A DNA stretch of 64,000 nt from Nymphaea colorata (lineage: Eukaryota; Streptophyta; Magnoliopsida; Nymphaeales; Nymphaeaceae), in contig NC_045141.1 of the NCBI RefSeq assembly GCF_008831285.2, positions 8,421,353 through 8,485,352 on the forward strand, given 5' to 3'. The notes below the pieces were generated by a model that saw nothing but the letters and a program-made list of their open reading frames with translations, made no database searches and was not told the DNA's origin. The translations under genes and the position numbers were made by a program. Positions 55,681-64,000 of this stretch are shown here, piece after piece. The first letter of the stretch is position 1. The number at the start of each line of letters is the position of its first letter.

Positions 55681-57304
55681 AGAATGTCAAAAGGATAATT
55701 CAACTACATCAACGTATACAATAAGATTTCAAAGGCACAACTAGTCATTAGCAAAAATGGTCAGACGGCAGTTACCAATAGGCTAAATAGTTGGATGTAG
55801 AAATGCAGTGTGATTGCTTTCATTGAGTGCTGTCACTTGCATTGGTCATGTACAGCCCTTTATAATGATTTGCTTAACATATTTGTGCATTTGTGAGCCA
55901 TTTGAGTGGCTAATCTTGTAGAACAACTTGCACACTCCCAATGAAAGATACACAAAAGGGGCTTGGAAATTTGCCCATTATTATAGTTGTTCATGTCATA
56001 TTCTCAAGTAAGGATACCCCAATTGCCATAATTTGAGTTCACATAAATTCTCTCCATTTTCTAAAATTTTGCTTTAATATATCCTCAGCTCACAATTTCA
56101 CAAATCTTCCAAAAAAAATGTGCAACAAGCAAAATGAACAAAATTGTATAATTCTGGTAAGTTTTGGGCCACAGTCTAATTTTATCTATAAAAAAAGCCC
56201 TTGAATGAGGAGGGTGAGAATTGTCAGCAATGAGCATCATTGCATTATTGAAGAATGTTAAATGTAATGGCCCCTAACAAGAGACCGTGTGTTATGGACT
56301 AGAAATGACCACACAAACCATGCTAATTAAATAGAAACCCCTCTTTCTATAACGGGCAAAAAGTGAAACTTGAAAAAATTTCACTTTATTTCCTAGGATT
56401 TGAAGCCAACAATGTTAGAAGAGGCTTGGTGTTATCTTAAAAAAAAAATTATATCTTTGATCTTTTCAAGTGTGCGAAAATGCATAAAGCCAAACCCATA
56501 AGCCGTAAAAAAAAATGCACAACAACGCGAATGAACAGAAATGTAAAATTCCTGTAAGTTTTGGAGTGAAGTCCAATTTTATCAACAGAAAAACCCTTGA
56601 ATGAGGAGGATGGGAATTATATGATGTGAGCATTGTGTCATTGTGGCATGTTATTTGCAATTGCCCTTAACAAATGATGATGTGTTATGGACTAAAAGTG
56701 ACCAAAATGGCCCTTCTAGTTAAATAGAAGACAGCTCTCCCTTTAAGTGCGAAAATGAATGTAGAAAATTTTCATTCTATTTCCTAGTAATTGAAGCCAC
56801 CAATGTTAAAGGAAGCTTAGCATTATATCAAAGAAAGTACTATTTCTTTGGTATTTTCAAGCATGAAAAAATGCATGAAGCCAGTCCCATAAACATGCCG
56901 ATGGCCATATCTATAAAACTATTTTCTGGTAACAGTACGAAGTTCAAGGATGCTATTTCATATTGAAATCGTGGAAACATTGCAATATGTGACCCATATC
57001 TCGCTGTTATTGCCTTCAGTGTGAATAGGGGAAAAGTGAATTGCTTGAAGCATCTTTAAGATGAATCTAATTAATGTTTAAAGAGCATTAACAAATAGGG
57101 TGACGAGTGCAAGTTTGCTGGGTTCTTAGAGTTCATGCAAACCTTACAATTTTAAGATTCTCATTTTTAAACAAAGTGTACTTGGATACTATGTGAGGGA
57201 TAAAGATTTTTTGACCTTTATAGGGTGCATTCATGTGCTTGGAATGTGTTACTATGCAAGATGAAGCTTGGACTAGGAGAAGGATGAGAGCTTAAGAAAA
57301 TAAT

Positions 57305-57725
57305 CCAAAACATGTCAAGGTTTTATTGTCATTAAACACTTGAGGTTAGTAAACTAGGCCTTTAGGCAATTCGGCTTATAATGGAACCTTGAATTTGACC
57401 TGGTTCAACCAAGAACCTGGCTTGGTTCTCACTGCTGCAGGAGAGGAAGCAACTATCTGAATTAACAACGTAGGAAGCCATACCAGCATTCTCACTCATT
57501 TTGTTGGCCAATTCATTCCCAAATGCCTTTGCCAAGTAAAAAGCTTGTCAAAAGTTCATTGACCATCTGGGTGAATGTAGTGGACCTATGATCTGGTAGA
57601 GAGCCGAAACTCCTACCCAATTTCTCGTCTCCCTAGGGTACAAAATCTGCTTTCAGTGCTTTAAAGGTACTATCATCCTGTTGTGCTCCAATTTGTGCAT
57701 TGGTGACCCCTCTTTGTAGAACAGG
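57305..57725 (-). pseudogene. Unidentified coding-like remnant, copy 2
   Basis: Reverse copy of 350-770 in the right arm, with the same frames and stops (FGNELANKMSENA core, then a TAA). Family unknown. Confidence 0.35.
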
Positions 57726-58075
57726 ATGTTGACACCCCTAACGCTCAAAATAAACATAGTTGACATTGCCATCCTACATATACAAAAAAAAAATTAGCAA
57801 AGTTACAATAATTATTCAAACTAAAGCTCACCAAACATCATAGTGCTTAAGGCAATAACTTTTTCCATTTAAGTGTTAAAAAAAGCCTCATTCAGTGGGT
57901 TGCCACATGAACATGAACATGTAGACACACATTTATATTCATTGATAGAACAAGAAAAAAGACGGAACGTGGCCTGAACATTCCCTTGGGCCACAAAGCA
58001 GGGTTATTTATTAATCATCTGATGTCTGCAGTTATTTCTTTTTGTGTAGATTTATTGACTACTTGAGATGGACTA

Positions 58076-58741
58076 AGATCCATCTCCCAATAACTTGTTT
58101 GGGTATCCCTCTTTGTCAAGGGAACTTCAGAAGTGACTATTGTGTGGAATTTGAAGGGAAAGTTAAAGAGAAATTATCATTCTAGAAGTGTCAATCGCTC
58201 GCTCTCTTATTGTTTCCATGATAAAAATCTGGAAACATCCGTGAAAGACTCAACCAGTACCAAGGCTTCCTGTGTTGCGGGGGATTCTCTCTTGCAGAAT
58301 ATCTTCTGATTATTATTTTTCTCCTCTGGTGGACTTGTGTTCTTGATCGTTGCCCTTATTGTGTCAAACTCAGAAGAATTAGGATAATAAGATCGTTTTG
58401 CATTAGAACCTTTTCTATCAGTCATTGAGATTTGAAAACTTTGGTGAATAAATTGGTTGGTTGTGTGAATATTTTGCAAAAAAAAAAAAAAGTGAAGATT
58501 TCTTAAAGTCCTTTGAAAAGTTGAATAATTTAGGTCTTTTTCCTAGGTTCTTAAGTTTTCCAAATGTAACATTATTATACCTCTCTCTCTCTATATATAT
58601 ATATGCACATGGTTGTGCATTAAGTGTGGCTGATGTAACCGAGTGGTAGCCATGCCACATGCATGAACAGGAATTAAAGGGCTTTAATTTATGTATATAT
58701 TCTCTTTTATAAAATTTCTCATTTACCTCCTCAAGGGGTGG
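58076..58741. other. Intergenic flank of the right arm
   Basis: No gene recognised. The 90-codon minus-strand frame at 58,207-58,479 is Ser/Asn-rich without a known motif. 58,648-58,740 (GTAGCCATGCCACATGC, then ATTCTCTTTTATAAAATTT) weakly matches the sequence around the receptor kinase start at 13,831-13,935. Confidence 0.45.
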
Positions 58742-58945
58742 GGGCACAACCGGAGCTAGAATTTTTTCATAAGGGGGACCGAATTAAAGTTTCTAAATTT
58801 TGATTTAAGCCGAATTATCATTTTTCAAAAATTTTATATAGGACAAGTGAAAGTTTTTAAAATTTTACATGTAAAATTTTTTTACTTTTTATTTTTTTGA
58901 GGTGGGGCCATGGCCCTTGCTGGCCCTACCCTGGCTCCTCCCTTG
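58742..58945. mobile_element. hAT-type MITE, reverse orientation
   Basis: Reading the minus strand it starts near AGGGAGGAGCCAGGG and ends near CTAGCTCCGGTTGTGCCCC, with the family's AT-rich interior (ATAGGACAAGTGAAAGTTTT on the plus strand). Termini are diverged and no target duplication is clear. Confidence 0.6.
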
Positions 58946-60507
58946 GTTGGAGGGGCCCTTTTCCCACATGTTGCATGTGAAATATGCAAGACGGCCCTGT
59001 TGGTTTAATCCCCTTGTTGTAAAAACCGACATTTGAATCAAATAGACAATGCTGCCAATTTGGTGAACGGGCCAATCCAATAATCTAAATGCTTTTAGAT
59101 GCAAATGAGCAAAAAATGAAATTTTGGGCAAAATGAATGGAAGAATAGATATAAAATTAATTAAGAATAAAAATTTTTTGTAGCTTACCCTTTTTTTTTC
59201 TAGTTTTCAAACTCACAATGAAGAAAACAAATCAGATCAATGGGGGAGTTGGTAAATGAGCTTGAACTAGTTGAGCTCTACTCCCCGTGCGCAGCCCGAG
59301 AACTTGTCCTCATAAATTCTAATACAAACAACAAGCACCCAGATGTTCTCTACCTTATTTTTGGAGCAATCAAAAATTCAAGGCTGCCTCATGGTCTGGT
59401 CTCTAGTTGTAAGAACCGCATTCTGAATCGAGTTGACAATGTATGCTGCCAATTTAGTGAGCCAGCCAATTCAATAATGTAAATGATTACATGCAAATCT
59501 CCAAAAAAAAAGGAAAAATAAATGGAAGAATATAAAAAATAATTAAGAACACAAATATTTTTATATCTATTGAGAAATGCACAAGGAAACAGCAGGTCGA
59601 GTTGACGTACCACTGAATGGAAGCATTTATTGGAAATGATTTCTCAGCCCAATCCAGCCGATTCCTGTAATATCAATCACCTGATGCATATAGCTCAGTT
59701 GTAAATATCCAGTAAGCCAGCGTCCACTAAATGCAGTGTACTCAAGTTCCATCAGGCCGTTTAAGAAGAAACAAAAAAAGGATCAATTTGAAACCTGGCA
59801 AAAAGAGAACATGATATTGGAAATATGTTGTTATGGTAAGAGCTGCCATGTGGAAATAAGAAGACCTACGAGTTAGAAAAGCTCCCATTGGCACAGATTT
59901 TGGAAATAACAAACGATATCGCTTGAATCTTCCAACAATTTGAATGAAACAAAAAATGGGAAGAAGCGAATCTACAAAAGGACGTTGCTAATTGCTCATG
60001 ATCATAAGATTGCATGGCACCGATAGTAGTATTAGAATGGATGTACATCAACCACTTCCTATCCTCTTTTGAACCAACAGATGTTCAAGCAATCATAGTC
60101 TGATTGCGAGATCAAAATCAGCAGCCCTATGTTCCAGCAAACTTGCATCGAAATCGAATGCATGAAGTTGGCCTAGCGAGACCATTTGCCAAGGGATATT
60201 GACCAGTTTTATCATTCAATAATTTTGGAATAAAACTTATTTTCTTGGTGAGTAGGAGAGACCACTGCAAAGAGCAGTTACCCAAACCCGACCCACCTCA
60301 AACCCATATCTAGGCACTGTACCTGGCCTGTCAGGCCCCAGACATGTCAAGCCGGTTAGTACAGCCCAACAACCTAACGGGCAAGGACCAAGCGTTATAG
60401 CCAACCCATCAGCATCCTGGTAGGCCCAATAATTTTTTGCATTTTAAAATAAAAATAAATACAGCTAAAAACATGAAAAGAAGGTTTGCTTCGTTCCCTC
60501 TTGCATG
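58946..60507. other. Intergenic repeat debris
   Basis: No gene recognised. 59,600-60,150 resembles 52,640-52,830 in patches (TGAATGGAAGCATTTA, ACTTCCTATCCTCTTTTGAACCAA, CATAGTCTGATTGCGA). 59,821-59,875 and 63,690-63,790 share wording with the contig end at 15,888-15,933 (GATGTGGAAATAAGA). 60,250-60,430 is C-rich with CCCGACCCACC-type words. Confidence 0.45.
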
Positions 60508-60930
60508 GATAAATTTAGCTTATTATAGTGGAATTGGCTAAAGGTTATGAAATTGAACCTGACCATGTACTTCGATTTGAATTCTGATTCAAATACGTAT
60601 GAGAAAAATTCATACCCAAAATTTTCATCCCAAATCAGATTTCAAAATCTAAATTCAGTCGAGTCTGATTTTTATATAAGTCTGTATCGAAAACAGAATT
60701 TTGAACCCAATCCAAAGGATTTTCAAAATGTAAGAGCATTGAATGTAGGACTGTTTTTTAAAACTAAATTTGACCTAAATCTGAATTTGAATCTGATTAG
60801 ATATTTATGTATATGTAAATCTGAATCCGATCAAATGTCATTTTTTAAATCTGAATGTGGTCTAACTTCCTAATTAAATATTATTTTTTCCTCATATTTT
60901 TTTTAACAAACGGTTTGGGTGGATATCTGA
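60508..60930. repeat. Flanking repeat R, copy 1
   Basis: Matches 63,012-63,420 in the same orientation: GATAAATTTAGCTTATT, GGTTATGAAATTGAACC, TCATCCCAAATCAGATTTCA, AACCCAATCCAAA, CGAATGTCATTTTTTAAATC-like words and CGTTTGGGTGGATATCTGAT-like words. The matches continue weakly to GGGAGTGCACGGCAAAGCC at 61,045. No coding function recognised. Confidence 0.85.
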
Positions 60931-61139
60931 TGTAAATCGGAAGACAAAAATACCCTTGAAAATTTGTAGGGAAAAAAATTTACCCCTCACATGGTATGAA
61001 TTTAGTGATCAAGCCCTCGAATACACAAAAGCAAATGGCCTCATTGGGAGTGCACGGCAAAGCCAGTAGTGGGCTGACAGGGAGACCTGAATTTCGAAGT
61101 TTAGACTTTAGAGGTCATGTAGGTATGGTCATGTCATTG

Positions 61140-61640
61140 ATATTGCTGGTAGAAATCAATAATAGCATTCTCACTCATTTTGTTGGCCAATTCATTGCCA
61201 AATGTCTTTACCAAATAAAAGCTCATCAAAAATTTTGTTGACCATCTGAGATAGTGTAGTGGACCTATGATCCACTAGAGAGCCAAAGTTCCTACTCAAT
61301 CTCTTGTCTCTCTTGGGCCTGAAGTGTACTATCACCCCTGCTTCAATTTGATACCTCTAACACTCAAAATAAACACAGTTGACATTGTCTTCCTGCATAT
61401 ATAAAAACAATAGCAAAGTTAGAATAATTATTCAAACTAAAGCTCACCAAACATCATAGTGCTTAAGACAATCACTTCTTCCATTTAAGTGTTAAAAAAA
61501 GCAGAATAAATGCGCCAAAAATATAAGATACAATTTGTACAACCAAAACCATCATTCAGTGGGTTGCACACATGAACATGAACACGTAGATAGACATTTA
61601 TATGCATGGATAGAACAAGAAAAAAGACAGCATGTAGCCT
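61140..61640. repeat. Third, diverged copy of the outer arm flank
   Basis: Same orientation as 57,480-58,000 in the right arm: CATTCTCACTCATTTTGTTGG, GTGGACCTATGATC, TAATTATTCAAACTAAAGC, ACCAAACATCATAGTGC. More diverged than the two arms are from each other. It retains the bases missing from the right arm at about 61,510-61,555, so the left arm is likely ancestral there. Confidence 0.88.
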
Positions 61641-61939
61641 GCGAGTCAGGAAAAGGAAAGTTGATGCATATACATATGCAGATTTTGTAGCTTGTGAGCT
61701 TTATTGTTTAGACACCTAGTAGTTGAGCTATTAAACTATAATAAATGCAGAAAAGTTCATCCTAATAAAAGAAGGTCCAAACTTTGACAACTTATGGTAT
61801 TTGGTAATCCATGGACAAGAATTTTGGAAGTGGAATGGAGGGAGGAAGGGTGTTCGAAAGGGGTGGACATTCTCGCGTTTCTGCTTACATTGCTAATGAT
61901 CTGATAAAGTCCATGGAGAGCAGTTGCAAACCCTAAGTT

Positions 61940-62991
61940 CCCTTTCTTAGGGAGGGATGCTTTCCATGTGAGGACGAACTCAGGGTAGTTTTTAGAAGGG
62001 GAGAATGGAAACTGGGTGGAAGAGTGATGGTTGCCAGCAGATGGGATCCAAGATGCTCCGTATCCATATGGGAGTGCCAATCTGGATTAGGGTTCCTAAT
62101 TTGCCAGTATTTTTATGGAATCGATGCACTTTCCAAGCTATTGCCAGAGCGTTATTGGGAGAACCGATGGAAGATGACATCCATACTCAATCGATGTCAA
62201 AAATGGGGCTAGCAGAATTTGCGTGCAGGTAGCTTGGATTTCAGTCCAAAATCCGAGGTTGAATTGGAATTGGAAGAGGGAGAAATTGTTCTTCAAGAAA
62301 TCAACTATGTTAGTAATATTAAATTTTCCTCCCATTGCAAAGTGAATATATACTCATATGACAAGTCGGTGTAGAGCTGATCAATTGGTGGTTTCTTCTC
62401 AAGAGGGTGTGGCAAAGAAAGTTGGGTGGAAGGAAGTGAAGATCTATCATTATGTCAGGAGAGCTAAGGAGTGGCCGGGAGGGAATAAGGAAAAAATTTT
62501 GGGAAAAAATGAGGAGTTAATAAAGGAGAAACCCAGATCAAAAGGAGAACCAGAATTGGGGGGTAACAAGTTTCGGTTTCTCCATAGGCAGATGGAAGTT
62601 GAAAGGAAGGTTAGATCCAGAAAGATTGGAATGCAGAGATTGATTTACAGGAGACCAGCAATTGCAGAGTAACTTGAAGACCAACCAGCTGGTGAGTGAC
62701 AAGAAGATAGAGCAGGAGATGGAGAATCAATTGATAACAAAAAGAATCGAAGGGGAGAACCGTGAGTCCTCATCAGGTTTGATTCTTTCTCCTCCAATAA
62801 AAAATAAATTTCAGGATTCTTGTTGTTTGGATGGAATTAAAACTAGCAAAGAAATGACTGGTTTGGAGAGTGAGGTTATGGTGAACGACTCACCACCAGG
62901 TTTGTCAGTGAGAGAAAATGGAAGAACAGCTGGTCAGAAAGGGAAGACGATTGATGATGCTTCCACATGGGGGAACATGATTCCAGAGTAA
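61940..62991 (+). pseudogene. LINE ORF1 (DUF4283-type) remnant
   Basis: The plus strand encodes a DUF4283-like region in two frames: CEDELRVVFRRGEWKLGGR and VMVASRWDP (about 61,965-62,045), then VPIWIRVPNLPVFLWN, RALLGEPMEDD and MGLAEFACR (about 62,065-62,230). Basic low-complexity frames follow at 62,358-62,672 and 62,662-62,991 (KEKILGKNEELIKEK). This order fits the RNA-binding ORF1 of a plant L1-type LINE. No reverse transcriptase or endonuclease follows. Frameshifts and stops make it non-functional. It lies between the two copies of repeat R. A retrotransposon-derived DUF4283 host gene is a less likely alternative. Confidence 0.6.
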
Positions 62992-63011
62992 TGAGGATAG
63001 AGCTAAGGCAG

Positions 63012-63420
63012 GGATAAATTTAGCTTATTCTAGTGGAATTTGCTAAAGGTTATGAAATTGAACCAGGCGATGTCCTCAGATTTGAATTCAAATTCAAATA
63101 CCAATGAGAAAAATTCATATTCAAATTTTTCATCCCAAATCAGATTTCAAAATCTCAATCCAGTCTGAATTTGATTTTTATATAGGTCTGTATCTGAAAC
63201 AGAATTTGGAACCCAATCCAAACGATTTTTAAAATGCAAGAGCATTATTTATGTATATATGAATCTGAATCTGATCGAATGTCATTTTTTAAATCTGAAT
63301 ATGGTCTAATTTATTAATTAAATATTATTTTTTTGCTCATCTGTTTTTTTTTTTGAACCGTTTGGGTGGATATCTGATTTAACATCAAGCGGAGCAAAAG
63401 GCCTCATCGGGAGTGCAGGG
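63012..63420. repeat. Flanking repeat R, copy 2
   Basis: Direct copy of 60,508-60,930 with several small deletions. With copy 1 it brackets the third arm-flank copy and the LINE remnant. Confidence 0.85.
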
Positions 63421-64000
63421 CAAAGCCAATACTGGGCAATTATTGTAAGCTTACCTGTTGGTAATTAAAAAAACAAATCAATTTGGCTTGTGTAAAAAAT
63501 TTTCAATAACAAATGGCCTATGTGATTTATGTGCAAATAAAAAAAAAATCAATTTTTCAGAAAAACAAATTGAGGAATGTAAAAATTAATTAAGAATAGA
63601 AAACTCGTTCCTGTACCCAACTTCAATCATGCCGTTTAAAAAGAAAAATGAAGTCGAAATGTGACAAAAAGAGAACAAGATATTGGAAATATATTTGTTG
63701 CTACGGTGAGGGCTGCTAAGAAAGAGACTCATTGATGTGATCTTCCATGCCAAGCAAGGTGCTTGATGTGGTAATAAGAACACCTACCAATAGCAAAAGT
63801 CCATTGATGTGATCTTAAGGAAATTGTCTCCATGTTCCACTTGACATTGACATTATTTAGGTTTGAGTCGCTAAGTCTTGCCCCATTGACCACACAAGTG
63901 TTCGGTGCTTAGTTCTTCTGAGTGCCATCCGGCCAAACATCATTCTTTGGGGTGCCAGCTGTTGGCTTGTTGGCTGCCTATCTGGCATGTGAGACTGGGT
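63421..64000. other. Intergenic to the window end
   Basis: No gene recognised. 63,640-63,790 repeats words seen at 59,760-59,870 and at the contig end 15,888-15,933 (for example GATGTGATCTTCCATGCCAAG). Confidence 0.45.

Larger units (their letters stand above)
54388..58075. repeat. Right arm of the large inverted repeat
   Basis: Reverse complement of 1-3,738. It contains a TA tract (about 54,434-54,468), the kinase exon and the unidentified remnant. Compared with the left arm it lacks 48 bp (at about 57,885) between two GCTTTTT strings, and a third diverged copy near 61,530 has the equivalent of those bases. Homology cannot be followed past 58,075 because the left arm meets the window edge. 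Confidence 0.95.

Noticed and set aside
58207-58479. 90-codon minus-strand frame as a small gene
   Set aside because: No known motif, Ser/Asn-rich composition, and no support from a second copy or splice pattern.
62005-62335. Minus-strand frames over the LINE region
   Set aside because: Antisense shadows of the DUF4283-like frame, which has recognisable motifs on the plus strand.

Overview
This is nuclear DNA from a flowering plant. It carries plant-specific receptor families (leucine-rich-repeat receptor kinases of the EFR/Xa21 type and coiled-coil NB-LRR immune receptors), a Ty3/gypsy chromovirus with a chromodomain, Ty1/copia, CACTA, hAT-MITE and LINE remnants, many AT microsatellites, and a 100-N scaffolding gap (15,934-16,033). 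I cannot name the species. I see no gene that looks intact: the window is a graveyard of immune-receptor copies cut up by transposons and local duplications.

Layout. (1) 1-3,738 and 54,388-58,075 are the two arms of a near-identical inverted repeat; the left arm is cut by the window edge. Each arm holds the last kinase exon of an LRR receptor kinase and its downstream flank. (2) 2,445-13,839 is one broken LRR receptor kinase on the minus strand. Its intron was expanded by a Ty3/gypsy chromovirus (3,881-11,472) with an approximately 3.36 kb 5' LTR and a 3' LTR cut to 510 bp. (3) 13,840-20,300 is intergenic: a fold-back element, the assembly gap, a pyrimidine tract, a CACTA end and a hAT-type MITE. 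(4) 20,668-28,860 is an NB-LRR cluster on the minus strand: one nearly full-length but frameshifted gene, then a tandem copy that stops after the coiled-coil domain at a 115-bp minisatellite. (5) 28,500-30,745 carries more of that minisatellite in a higher-order arrangement. (6) 32,874-37,580 holds three more minus-strand NB-LRR scraps among copia fragments; one copia RNase H is split by a 478-bp insert carrying an open frame. (7) 38,400-45,000 is retroelement-like DNA with 172-bp tandem repeats and a captured HMG-box exon. (8) 45,430-46,753 duplicates the 3' end of the NB-LRR gene at 20.3-21.5 kb. (9) 46,754-53,400 is repeat debris, including extra copies of the region that lies upstream of the LRR receptor kinases. 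(10) 53,407-55,680 is a second LRR receptor kinase, plus strand, in which an older LRR half is joined directly to the young right arm. (11) 58,076-64,000 holds a third, diverged copy of the arm's outer flank and a LINE ORF1 (DUF4283) remnant.

How it fits together. Two defence-receptor families have spread locally by tandem, dispersed and inverted duplication and then decayed. The two copies of the 3.7 kb arm are far more alike than the LRR halves next to them, so the arm duplication is recent relative to the gene duplication, unless the inversion or duplication comes from scaffolding, which the gap between the arms leaves open. All sequence comparisons were made by eye; no database search was possible.
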